Positions 36,301 to 44,076 of a stretch of DNA of 46,375 nt are shown here, piece by piece. Below the pieces are notes generated by a model. It was given only the letters and a program-made list of their open reading frames with translations, did not search any database and was not told where the DNA came from. The translations under genes and the position numbers were made by a program. This DNA comes from Pseudomonadota bacterium (lineage in GTDB: Bacteria; Pseudomonadota; Gammaproteobacteria; Acidiferrobacterales; Acidiferrobacteraceae): contig JAJYQN010000051.1 in the NCBI GenBank assembly GCA_021794595.1, forward strand, positions 23,245 to 69,619, given 5' to 3'. How positions within the stretch are numbered: position 1 is the first letter of the stretch; every line of letters starts with the position of its first letter.

Positions 36301-36609
36301 GGCACGTGAGTGCGCGCGGCGTGCGGCGCCCTCCGCCAAGAGCCGAGTCGTCGCCTCCGGGCCATCCGCTTCCGATGACCCTTCGCCGACCGCGACCAAG
36401 GCGTCCAGCACCCGCGCGCGCATCTCTTCTGCGGCCTTGCGGGTAAAGGTCAGCGCCACGATCTCCTCGGGGTTTTCGACCCGCCCCAAAAGCGCGAGAT
36501 AGCGCTGAATCAAAAGCGTAGTCTTGCCGGATCCCGCCGGTGCCTGGACGACAAACGACTGGGCGGGATCGATGGCGAGTCTCCGGGCCTCGCTGTCACT
36601 GACCGTCAT
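33349..36609 (-). CDS. AddA/RecB-like helicase-nuclease (UvrD superfamily)
   Basis: A 1086-residue superfamily 1A helicase with a C-terminal nuclease domain. Walker A is APAGSGKTT (about residues 23-31). The DExx motif reads HILVDEFQDTSVLQYRLLERL, VVGDPMQSIYSFRKAEV is motif III, and TIHKAKGLEFDVVICPGLG and LLYVACTRARTRLHLVG are motifs V and VI. The RecB-type PD-(D/E)XK core is RWIVDYKTSWH near the C-terminus. It overlaps the partner gene by 4 bp (ATGA). Together the two should resect double-strand breaks, like AddAB. No RecC or RecD gene is nearby. The frame is open upstream only within the partner gene. Confidence 0.88.
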   Translation of the reverse strand: MTVSDSEARRLAIDPAQSFVVQAPAGSGKTTLLIQRYLALLGRVENPEEIVALTFTRKAAEEMRARVLDALVAVGEGSSEADGPEATTRLLAEGAARRAHSRAWLLEACPTRLRIQTFDALCAELVKQWPAAAGAGVAFDVTDTPEALYAEAALATFERLGEDSAVGQALADFLPTLENDINKFVTLVSELLGRREQWLPIVLGSMGPDPTASRRVLEAAFMAQALKTLERAQRACPDGILMTACSYLEAVTGDPTWQSAALRRHDGETVFRWQELAGRLLTAKGEFRKRLTGWPKGWGPVAEFCAELSALPELAEALRQLKAWGPCAYSEDQWQRLAALVRILPEASAELLLVFARRQTWDFTEVALRALQTLGSGDEPGCGVLRLDRSLRHILVDEFQDTSVLQYRLLERLTGEWVRGEDRSLFVVGDPMQSIYSFRKAEVSLFVRVVEEGLGGWPLTPLTLTANFRSQDGLVGWANACFGAILPRHFDPQEGAVPHVAATAVKGPGGTVDVHALEDVELADEAQYVADLVTETRTHEPGSRLAILVRSRTHGHAIAEALSKAGLRFSAVDLYGLAGRAVISDLLALTEALVWPGARLSVLSCLRAPWCGLDVADLSTLCDGDERDLNELLADEARLALLSTEGQVRVRRFRDLWMASCASRAKAPLVSRVEEAWIALGGPAGLDADGELEEAELFFQVLAELEYAAEVSLWGLRERLEALYAPADPGAEDLQILTIHKAKGLEFDVVICPGLGRETASDRRSLLLALETPGPRGPDLLLAPLKADGEDPDALYESLRASLARKRRHESARLLYVACTRARTRLHLVGHSARRDGVARPRGLLRVLWPFIESDFETPRLTPSGSRSVPERARPARRVPQAVWPERDGGLVLGESPLPTLPTGLVFDWAGSCIRTVGVVVHKIFAQLTYQSLPPPGVVPDTLMARAESLLRGYGLQGSDWEGAHSRVLEALRLTLTDPQGRWLLGPHNEAGSECALSALIEDRLTTIRVDRTFVDTDGVRWIVDYKTSWHEGSDLAAFLDQEQNRYREQLTNYARFFTELDPRPVELALYFPLLQAFRHWRYERP

Positions 36610-39203
36610 AAGGTCCCCTCCCGCACCCGGCACAGACTTTCGCGGCCGCAATACTCGCAGGCCCCCGGTTGGGGATCGACCCGCACCGATCCCGCCACGA
36701 AGGCCTCGGCCAGACCCTCTAGCACCGTGCGCCACGCGGCGGACTTCTGTTCCCACTGCGGGACCTCATCGGCCCCCGGCCAGAGCGCGGCATGGGCGAC
36801 CCAGGCCTTGTAGGCGGCGCCTTGCGCGGACAGCGCGGCGTAGGCGATCCCCGCCACCATCGGACCTTCGGCAACCGCGTAAAAAAGGAGCTGTGGGTGC
36901 AAAGGACGAGCGCCATCGAGGTCAAGCGTCGGCAGTGCCCCGGTCTTGTAGTCAATCAAGATCCATTGGCTGTTGACCTCGTCTACGCGATCGATGCGCC
37001 CGCGCGCCCCTAAAGGCCCACAGGGAAATATCACCTCCTTTTCGCAGGCGCGCACCACAAACGGCGGACGCTGCGATTCCAGCGCCAGAAAGTCGCCCAG
37101 CAGTCGCTGGTAGCGCGACACCTCGAGGGCCAGGAAGGCCGCGGGAAAGGGCTCGTAGTCGGCGCGCGCTTGGGCCACGGCGTGGTGGACCGCACGCGCC
37201 ACGTGCTCCCCCCGGTCGTGCGGGGTGAGCGCCGTAAGGTGGGCATGGTCGGGAATGATCCGAAAAATCTGCTCTAAGGCCGCATGTAAAACCGCCCCGC
37301 GCACCGCCGGAGCCAAGCCGTAGGAAGGGGCCACCAAGGGATCGGCACGCCACCGATACTGCGCCGCGGCCTTGAACGAACAGCCCGCTTGCGCGGCAAA
37401 GAGCCCGACACCGTAGCCTCGCTCGCGGGGCTTGCCCACCGGCGCCAAGGGCTCGGGTATCTCCTCCAAGGGCAGGCGCTGGGCGAAGATCCGGCGCGCC
37501 CGACACGCGAACACCGGGGCCTCTGCCACCCGGGGCCTAAGACGCTCGAGGATCGGGCTTGGGCGCAGCACGTCTAAGCCGTCGTGCAGGGCGCTACTGA
37601 CCGTCACCTCCGGCGCGGCCGCCAAAAACGCCTGGGCCAGGGCCTCGGCATAACGCACATCGTCTTCAAAATGGGCGTGCGGCAGATGATGGGTGCGCTG
37701 AAAGCCGGGCGGCAATAAGGGGTGGGGGGAGCGCGGCGCGGGCCAGGCCCGATCATGGAGATTGAGCACCCAGACCCCGTCGAAGGTCAGACCAAGGGCC
37801 TCGAGCGGCCCCAATATCTGGATCGGGGTCTCGGTCTCGGCCTCGCCCCCCTGAAAAGCGCGCGCCGCCACCGCCTCTTGGATCGCCCGGAGGACCTGGT
37901 CGTAGCTCATGGGGGCTGCGAGCGCATCGAGGGCCGCCACCGCCTCCAATACCTCGTGCAAGGCCGCCACCCCCTCATAGTCCCGCGGGTCTGCATGCCC
38001 GGGCCATCCGAGGGCCGCCAAGGCGCCGGTCATGTGCCCGGCCCACAGGCTGGCCCGGGCATGCGGGGGCCAGGTCTTACGGATAGTTAGAAGTCGCTCC
38101 CACAAGCTGGCTGCAAGGGGTACCCGATGGCGACCGGCCAGGACTGCCAAATCGGACATTCTCCAAGGTCGCGCCCCGGCGAGCAGCTCGCAGGCCGCAC
38201 GGAACCGCGCCCCCTCCTCTCTGGCCAGACCTCCGATAAACGGCGACTGCATGAGCGAGGCCGCATCCACCGGCTCCAGGGGGCCTGCGAGGAGACGAAA
38301 AACGCGCAGGGCCGCGGCCACGACCGGGGCCTCGGTCAGAGGCGGGGCCCACGAGACGCCATAAGAACGTGGTTGCGCCCCCCCGATTATTTCATCGGCC
38401 AAACGCATCAAAGACCCGTGCTGGCGCTCGAGATCAGGAACGATGAGTGCGTAGCGTCCGGTCGGGTTGTGCATCCAGCGGTCCTTAGCCCAGAGGAGCG
38501 CTGCGGTCCCTTCATGCACTGTCGAAGGAAAGACCAAGGCCTCTGTTGCGGCGCGGATTCCGGGGAGCTTCAGGACCTCGCACACCGCGCCCGCGCGCTC
38601 CCAAGCGGCCTTCACCTCCGCCTGAATCGGGGTCAGGTGCTCGAACCCGGCCCACACCAGCACGGACGGCGGGGTCCATATGCCTTGTTGCAGCGCGGCC
38701 ACGACCCGTGCGCCGTCGCGCGCCCGGTCCTCGCGTTGCAAGCCGCGCAAGCGATCCGTAAAGGCACGCGCCAAAGCCAGAAAGATCTCGGTCTCCGGGT
38801 TCCCGTTTCCCGGAGGTAAGGGCAAGTTGTGGTCGGCGAGCAGGCGCCACGCATCGGCAGCTAAGCCACCAAAGGCCGTGTCGCTGCACAAAAACCCGGT
38901 CTCCTGCCCACGCACGAGCTCCGCCCAAAGCCAGCGCTCCTGGGTCGCGGACAGGGGCGCCGAGCGCGTCCCTTGCGCCTCACGCACGGCATCGGCGGCG
39001 CGCACGATAAAGGCCGACCATGGAAGGATGTCCGGTGACGTCCAGACCCGCAACCCTCGGGCCCGCTGGTCCGCGGCCCATCGGAGCGCGATTTGACGCG
39101 CGAGCCGATTGTTGGCGGTCACGACGGTGGCGCCTGCGGAAAGCGCGCAAAAGAGCCGGGTTTCGGAATCGTTCGTGAATTCGCCCGCAGTTTTAAGTAC
39201 CAT
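36606..39203 (-). CDS. AddB-like PD-(D/E)XK nuclease / inactivated helicase
   Basis: An 865-residue protein of the group annotated as 'probable DNA repair protein', partner of AddA-like helicases. It lacks a proper Walker A motif at its N-terminus (ATVVTANNRLARQIALRWA instead), so the helicase part is probably inert. The C-terminal nuclease domain has SQWILIDYKTGALP. Four cysteines fit the AddB 'iron staple': one in AQAGCSFKAAAQYRW and Cys849, Cys852 and Cys858 in the pattern C-x2-C-x5-C near the C-terminus. It begins only 11 bp from the divergent gltX start, so its promoter must lie at least partly within gltX. Confidence 0.85.
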   Translation of the reverse strand: MVLKTAGEFTNDSETRLFCALSAGATVVTANNRLARQIALRWAADQRARGLRVWTSPDILPWSAFIVRAADAVREAQGTRSAPLSATQERWLWAELVRGQETGFLCSDTAFGGLAADAWRLLADHNLPLPPGNGNPETEIFLALARAFTDRLRGLQREDRARDGARVVAALQQGIWTPPSVLVWAGFEHLTPIQAEVKAAWERAGAVCEVLKLPGIRAATEALVFPSTVHEGTAALLWAKDRWMHNPTGRYALIVPDLERQHGSLMRLADEIIGGAQPRSYGVSWAPPLTEAPVVAAALRVFRLLAGPLEPVDAASLMQSPFIGGLAREEGARFRAACELLAGARPWRMSDLAVLAGRHRVPLAASLWERLLTIRKTWPPHARASLWAGHMTGALAALGWPGHADPRDYEGVAALHEVLEAVAALDALAAPMSYDQVLRAIQEAVAARAFQGGEAETETPIQILGPLEALGLTFDGVWVLNLHDRAWPAPRSPHPLLPPGFQRTHHLPHAHFEDDVRYAEALAQAFLAAAPEVTVSSALHDGLDVLRPSPILERLRPRVAEAPVFACRARRIFAQRLPLEEIPEPLAPVGKPRERGYGVGLFAAQAGCSFKAAAQYRWRADPLVAPSYGLAPAVRGAVLHAALEQIFRIIPDHAHLTALTPHDRGEHVARAVHHAVAQARADYEPFPAAFLALEVSRYQRLLGDFLALESQRPPFVVRACEKEVIFPCGPLGARGRIDRVDEVNSQWILIDYKTGALPTLDLDGARPLHPQLLFYAVAEGPMVAGIAYAALSAQGAAYKAWVAHAALWPGADEVPQWEQKSAAWRTVLEGLAEAFVAGSVRVDPQPGACEYCGRESLCRVREGTL

Positions 39204-39214
39204 AGCCCCCCACT

Positions 39215-40615
39215 ATGACCATACGCACCCGTTTTGCCCCAAGCCCCACAGGCTATCTCCATATAGGTGGCGCGCGTACCGCGCTTTATTCATGGCTCTA
39301 TGCCCGTCGCCATCAAGGGCAATTCATTCTGCGCATAGAAGATACCGATCTTGAGCGCTCGAGCCCCGAATCCGTGGCCGCCATTCTCGAGGGCATGGCG
39401 TTCCTGAACCTGGACTATGATGAGGGTCCATTCTATCAAACTCAGCGCTTCGACCGTTACCGCGCGGTTCTCCAGGACCTCGTGGCCCAAGGGCATGCCT
39501 ATTACTGCACCTGCACCAAAGAAGACCTTGAGGAACGGCGGGCTGCGCAAATCGCTCGCAAGGAAAAGCCGCGCTACGATAGACGCTGTCGGGACAGCCA
39601 TCATCCCGCCTCGGCCCATGCCGTTGTCCGCTTCAAAAACCCCCTGCATGGCGAGGTCGTGGTCCAGGATGCGGTGAAGGGCCCGGTGGTCTTTCAGAAC
39701 GAGGAATTGGACGATCTGATTATTGCCCGAAGCGATGGGACACCAACCTACAACTTTACCGTCGTCGTAGATGACATGGACATGCGTATCACTCATGTCA
39801 TCCGGGGTGACGATCACCTCAACAATACGCCCCGCCAAATCAATATGCTGCGCGCCCTCGACGCGACCCCGCCGAGTTACGCCCATATCCCGATGATTCT
39901 TGGTGAAGACGGGGCTCGGCTATCTAAGCGCCACGGCGCGGTCAGCGTAATGCAGTATCACGACGACGGCATCCTTCCCGAGGCGCTCATGAACTACCTG
40001 GTGCGCCTAGGCTGGGCGCACGGTGATCAAGAGATCTTCTCGCGCGCGGAGATGGTGAGCCTATTCGACATCAAAGACGTCCATAGTGCGGCGGCGGCCC
40101 TCAATCCAAAGAAGCTCTTGTGGCTCAATCAGCACTACATCAAAACATTACCGCTCGCCGATGTGGCCGAGCGCCTGCAGCCCTTTCTTCAGGATCGCGG
40201 GGCGCAATTCGCCAATGGACCTGCGCTAATCGATGTCGTAGATGCACAACGCGAACGCGCCAAGACCTTGGTCGAAATGGCGGAGTTAAGTCTCTTCTTT
40301 TACCAAGACTCGATCGCGATCAGAGACCCGAAGAACCAAGCGGCCCTAGCGGCTGCCCCCAAGCCTGCCCTGCTCGCCCTCTCCGAGGCCCTGAGAACCC
40401 TCCCGGATTGGACCAAGGAGGCCATTCACACGAGCATCGAGGCAACCAGTGCCGCCCATGGCTTAACTTTCGGCAAGCTCGCTCAACCGGTACGCATCGC
40501 GATAAGCGGAACAGGTGTCTCGCCACCGATCGATATCACCTGCCAGCTCCTCGGACGCGAACGTTGCCTTGATCGCCTCACAAAGGCGCTTGCTTTTGAG
40601 AGCCCGACATCTTAG
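39215..40615 (+). CDS. gltX: Glutamyl-tRNA synthetase
   Basis: A 466-residue class I aminoacyl-tRNA synthetase that charges tRNA-Glu. The HIGH motif is HIGG (residues 16-19) within TGYLHIGGARTALYSW. DDHLNNTPRQINMLRAL and the KMSKS equivalent LSKRHGAVS are intact, and the C-terminal anticodon-binding domain is complete. The ATG lies 11 bp from the divergent nuclease gene. tRNA-Ala follows 16 bp after the stop, so the two are probably co-transcribed. Confidence 0.97.
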   Translation: MTIRTRFAPSPTGYLHIGGARTALYSWLYARRHQGQFILRIEDTDLERSSPESVAAILEGMAFLNLDYDEGPFYQTQRFDRYRAVLQDLVAQGHAYYCTCTKEDLEERRAAQIARKEKPRYDRRCRDSHHPASAHAVVRFKNPLHGEVVVQDAVKGPVVFQNEELDDLIIARSDGTPTYNFTVVVDDMDMRITHVIRGDDHLNNTPRQINMLRALDATPPSYAHIPMILGEDGARLSKRHGAVSVMQYHDDGILPEALMNYLVRLGWAHGDQEIFSRAEMVSLFDIKDVHSAAAALNPKKLLWLNQHYIKTLPLADVAERLQPFLQDRGAQFANGPALIDVVDAQRERAKTLVEMAELSLFFYQDSIAIRDPKNQAALAAAPKPALLALSEALRTLPDWTKEAIHTSIEATSAAHGLTFGKLAQPVRIAISGTGVSPPIDITCQLLGRERCLDRLTKALAFESPTS

Positions 40616-40631
40616 AGTAGCGACCCGTTAG

Positions 40632-40707
40632 GGGGCCATAGCTCAGCTGGGAGAGCGCCTGCATGGCATGCAGGAGGTCGGCGGTTCGATCCCGCCTGGC
40701 TCCACCA
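40632..40707 (+). tRNA. tRNA-Ala (GGC)
   Basis: A 76-nt cloverleaf with encoded CCA. The acceptor stem GGGGCCA pairs with TGGCTCC, the D-arm is GCTCAGCTGGGAGAGC, the anticodon arm is TGCATGGCATGCA with GGC at the anticodon, and the T-arm contains GGTTCGATCCC. It lies directly downstream of gltX. The reverse strand gives a spurious frame with the well-known PGGIEPPTS artefact. Confidence 0.97.
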
Positions 40708-41468
40708 TGAAAAACAAATGGTTACGTGATACTCCCTCTCCGCAAAATTCCTTTATTTGATTTTTTGCTCCAATTTCGCGCCACTTGAGTCCGGTTTGCT
40801 GCGCATAACGATCCCAGGGAACCAAGCGGCGTCTATTCGCAAGCGCGACGATCTCCAACCGGAGGCTTACGCCTGTCAGCACGGCCAACCCATTCCATGA
40901 AAAACTGTCACCCCAAAAGCGAAGACAGGGTCTTTGTTGCGACACAGAGAAAACGAGAGGGGTTGAGGGGGAAGTTTGTTTCACGGACCGAGGCCGAGGC
41001 CACACGCTTGCGCGCGGCGGGACATCCAAGACGCCCTTGTGTATCCGGTCTTAGCGCAACCTATGATCTCACAGCGCAGTTGAGAGATGCTTGCCGCAAT
41101 CCCGTAGTCGAGCCATGCGCTTTTCCGGCGCACAAGAATCACGCCCACAAATAACGGGGCGGCGTGTCGATGTCCTTAAGCTAGGTGGCCTGCGGCCACC
41201 CGCCCGGACCCTACGCCTTCCGCGGACTACGCGCCCTAGCTTGCGCTCTCCCTGGCGCGCAGCGTGGGAATAACGGGGCAAGGGCAGAGCTCATCGCGAT
41301 CCGCGCAACCCAATCGACAAATGATGTCGCCTATCCGCATACTCCCCCGCGACACGCGCCCACCCTTTGCGTCATAATTCCGAACTCAGCGGGAACAAAA
41401 CCCCAGCGGCCAAGTCATTAAGGTGCGGCCTTCGATCCCCAACCACGAGACAGACTTCACTAAGACCT
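40708..41468. other. Intergenic region after tRNA-Ala, no gene seen
   Basis: About 760 bp without a credible gene. It includes an AT-rich start with a T run, a compact hairpin GGTGGCC-TGC-GGCCACC (41184-41200), and two copies of AATAACGGGGC about 120 bp apart (from about 41150 and 41268) that bracket the hairpin. The right end must hold the promoter of the outer-membrane protein/copC operon. The low coding signal and odd repeats suggest old recombination between the tRNA gene and the copper operon. Confidence 0.4.
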
Positions 41469-42371
41469 ATGCGTATCAGACTCGTTTTGCTCGCGGCGCT
41501 CGCGCTGCGCTGCGCCCTCGTGGCCGCTTATGCCCATGCTGTAGTAGGCATGCGCGTCTTCCCAGGCACCCTCACGTTCCCTGACCCCGGCGTAACAGAT
41601 GAGCTGGATCTCAACTACGCAGGGGCAGCCTTAAGCCCGGTGCCGGGTGAATCCGCCCCTTACGCCCGGACCTTGGCCTTAAGTGACTCAAAGACCCTCA
41701 CCCCACGCCTTGCTATGAGCGTTGGTACGGACTATCAATACGCATCCGGTGGCGCGCTGCCCAAGGGTTTTGGAAACCTGGCCCTCGGCCTTGATTACCG
41801 CCTCTGGAAAAGTGACAGTCAGGAGACCCTCGTCACCGGCGCCCTGAACGAATCTTTGGGGAATACCGGAAGCCATGGCGTTGGCACAACGTACTCAGTC
41901 TTTTCCCCAACCTTGCTCTTTGGTCGGGGCCTCGGCGACCTTCCCAGCGCCTGGCGCGATCTGCGGCCTTTGGCGATCAGCGGCATCATAGCGCCCAATA
42001 TCCCGTCGGCCGCTGGGATCCCCAAAAGCCTCACTTGGGGACTCTCGGTACAATATAGTCTCCCCTACCTCCAATCCTACGTGCGCGACGTGGGCCTGCG
42101 CGCGCCATTTAATAACCTCGTGCCGCTCGTTGAATTCCCCATGCAGACTTACACAAGCGGCCCCTATGCCGGCCAAACCTTGGGGACCATAAACCCAGGG
42201 GTGGTCTGGATCGGGCACTACGGGCAGATCGGCATCGAAGCCACACTCCCGATCAACCGCGCGAGCGGCCATGGGCTTGGCGTCATATTGGGTGTGGGCT
42301 TCTATTTTGACGACATCTATCCGCATACACTCGGCGCACCCCTTTTCCCCACTACCCCAGAGCCCCTCTAA
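41469..42371 (+). CDS. Outer-membrane beta-barrel protein of the copCD operon
   Basis: A 300-residue exported protein: signal peptide MRIRLVLLAALALRCALVAAYAHA, then strand-rich sequence such as RLAMSVGTDYQYASGG, GNLALGLDYRLWK, and a C-terminus GLGVILGVGFYFDDI typical of small barrels (the 'transporter'/MetA-like group). The frame is open 34 codons further upstream, but the signal peptide fixes the start at 41469. It ends one base before copC and is presumably part of the same copper-handling unit, perhaps as a porin. The function is inferred from context only. Confidence 0.7.
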   Translation: MRIRLVLLAALALRCALVAAYAHAVVGMRVFPGTLTFPDPGVTDELDLNYAGAALSPVPGESAPYARTLALSDSKTLTPRLAMSVGTDYQYASGGALPKGFGNLALGLDYRLWKSDSQETLVTGALNESLGNTGSHGVGTTYSVFSPTLLFGRGLGDLPSAWRDLRPLAISGIIAPNIPSAAGIPKSLTWGLSVQYSLPYLQSYVRDVGLRAPFNNLVPLVEFPMQTYTSGPYAGQTLGTINPGVVWIGHYGQIGIEATLPINRASGHGLGVILGVGFYFDDIYPHTLGAPLFPTTPEPL

Positions 42372-42372
42372 T

Positions 42373-42747
42373 ATGTCACATAGGTCCCTACCATTCGCGG
42401 TCCTTAGCCTCTTCTTGACCCTAAGCATCCCTGGGCTGGCCTACGCCCACGCCTTTCCGGAACGTTCGCGACCACGGGTCGGCTCGACACTGACAAAACC
42501 ACCCCACCTTGTGCGGATCTGGTTCGACGCCGGACTGGAAGCGCTCTTTTGCTCATTGACTGTCAAAAACGCAACGGGGCAGATCGTAAGCGAGGGCCGG
42601 GGACACGTAGTGGCCGGAACCCATGATCGTTTGTTAGAAACCCAGGTGCCGCCTCTGGCGCCCGGCCGATATCACGTCTATTGGAGCGTGGTCGCAGTCG
42701 ATGGCCACCATACCGAAGGTCGCTATATGTTCCGGATCCAAAAATAA
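42373..42747 (+). CDS. copC: Copper-binding protein CopC
   Basis: A 124-residue periplasmic copper carrier. A signal peptide ends at AYA, leaving His26 as the mature N-terminus, the classic Cu(II) ligand in HAFPERSRPRVG. A second histidine pair occurs at DGHHTEG (112-113). The family's Met-rich Cu(I) loop is not evident, so it may bind Cu(II) only. The gene starts one base after the outer-membrane gene and is followed after one base by copD, so translation is coupled. CopC and CopD together deliver or buffer periplasmic copper. Confidence 0.92.
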   Translation: MSHRSLPFAVLSLFLTLSIPGLAYAHAFPERSRPRVGSTLTKPPHLVRIWFDAGLEALFCSLTVKNATGQIVSEGRGHVVAGTHDRLLETQVPPLAPGRYHVYWSVVAVDGHHTEGRYMFRIQK

Positions 42748-42748
42748 C

Positions 42749-43885
42749 ATGCCTACACATACCCCCTACATCGCCGTAACTGCCTTCGATATCCTTGCCA
42801 TTATGACCGTGACCGGCGCTCTAAGCGTGCGATTATGGGTCCTGCCCAAAAACACTAGGGCCCTCCTCCACCCACGGCTTTGGGCCCTTGTGGGTCTTGG
42901 CCTTGCGGCCCTTACGGCCAGCAGCCTTACGCTTTTAGTCGGACGCACCGCCGAGATGAGTCAACAGTCTCTCGCCCATGTGTGGCACTGGCTCCCGCTC
43001 GTCGTACATGAGACCGCGTTCGGCCATATTTGGCTCATTCGCCCCGCCGCGCTTATCATCATGTGGGCCGCGTGGTTTCTCGGCCGACAATCACTGCGTG
43101 GACAACTCATCAGCGGTCTTTTGCTCGCCTTAGTGGCTCTGGTCGCCTTTACCCGCAGCGCCACTGGTCATCCGGCAGACCAGGGGCAGTGGACATTCGC
43201 AGAGTGGATAGACTGGGCCCACCTTATGATGGGTTCGGTCTGGGCGGGCAGTCTGGTGGCGATGACAGTGGCCGTGTTTCCGGGCCTATCGGCACCGAAG
43301 CTGCCAGCCGCGGCACGCGTACGGCTTGTGACCAACCTCTCCGCCTTGGCCGCGACCGCCTTAGCCGCAGTCCTTGTCACGGGTATCTGGAGCGCCTTTC
43401 ATTATCTCGGCGCCTGGAATGAGCTCTGGTACTCGAGCTATGGGCGCATATTGCTTGTAAAGATCAGCTTCGTGCTCGCGGCCATAGGACTTGGCGCCTT
43501 CAATCGCTTCGTGTGCATACCCCGCATCCGGCGCAGCGCTCACGCTCCTGAAGGCCCGATAAGCCAATCATTCTTGAGCCCCCTCTCGCTTCTGAGGCGC
43601 TCCGTGGCCATAGAGACTGCTTTATTGCTTGCTACCCTCGTCACGGCTGCGGTTTTGTTGCACGCTATGCCGCCACAGACTATGCAGCGAGCCAATATGG
43701 CCTCTCTTTCTGATGGCAGCAAAGGGGCGCGAGTGCGCATCGAGGACGCGGCGTGGGTCATACCACAGACAGCTGATCATCGTCTGCCGGTTTCTGCAGT
43801 CCACTATGGCGTGCTTGATTTTAGCCGCCGCAAACCTTACAGTACCGGGCCTTTCAAGCTCACTGTGGGCGTGACGCCGCTCTAG
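42749..43885 (+). CDS. copD: Copper resistance membrane protein CopD
   Basis: A 378-residue inner-membrane protein with about eight helices, of the CopD family, which moves copper from CopC across the membrane. IAVTAFDILAIMTVTGALSVRLW starts helix 1, and HVWHWLPLVVHETAFGHIWLIRPAALIIMW and WIDWAHLMMGSVWAGSLVAM carry the conserved histidines and tryptophans. The C-terminal ~90 residues form a periplasmic tail. ATG 42749 is used because it follows the copC stop; the frame also runs back into copC. tRNA-Glu begins 26 bp after the stop. Confidence 0.9.
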   Translation: MPTHTPYIAVTAFDILAIMTVTGALSVRLWVLPKNTRALLHPRLWALVGLGLAALTASSLTLLVGRTAEMSQQSLAHVWHWLPLVVHETAFGHIWLIRPAALIIMWAAWFLGRQSLRGQLISGLLLALVALVAFTRSATGHPADQGQWTFAEWIDWAHLMMGSVWAGSLVAMTVAVFPGLSAPKLPAAARVRLVTNLSALAATALAAVLVTGIWSAFHYLGAWNELWYSSYGRILLVKISFVLAAIGLGAFNRFVCIPRIRRSAHAPEGPISQSFLSPLSLLRRSVAIETALLLATLVTAAVLLHAMPPQTMQRANMASLSDGSKGARVRIEDAAWVIPQTADHRLPVSAVHYGVLDFSRRKPYSTGPFKLTVGVTPL

Positions 43886-43911
43886 GCCCCAAATGGGCCA
43901 ACACATCATGA

Positions 43912-43987
43912 GTCCCCATCGTCTAGAGGCCTAGGACATCGCCCTTTCACGGCGGTAACAGGGGTTCGAATCCCCTTGGGGACGCCA
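43912..43987 (+). tRNA. tRNA-Glu (TTC)
   Basis: A 76-nt tRNA with encoded CCA. The acceptor GTCCCCA pairs with TGGGGAC, the anticodon arm is CCGCCC-type with TTC in the loop (GCCCTTTCACGGC), and the T-arm contains GGGTTCGAATCCCC. An integrase pseudogene begins 89 bp downstream, so its 3' end is a likely attachment site. Confidence 0.97.
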
Positions 43988-44076
43988 ATAACATCAAGAA
44001 CTTAGTAACGCCAGCTTCCCTTTGAATCCGAATATGTCCGCCATATGTCCACCGGAAGGAAAACGTGCGGGTGGAC

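Noticed and set aside
40643-41029. Minus-strand frame over tRNA-Ala ending in PGGIEPPTS-like sequence
   Set aside because: This is the well-known artefact of translating tRNA genes backwards; the rest matches no family and lacks a start signal.
41184-41200. Hairpin GGTGGCC-TGC-GGCCACC as a terminator
   Set aside because: No T run follows on either strand; it may be a REP-like palindrome instead.
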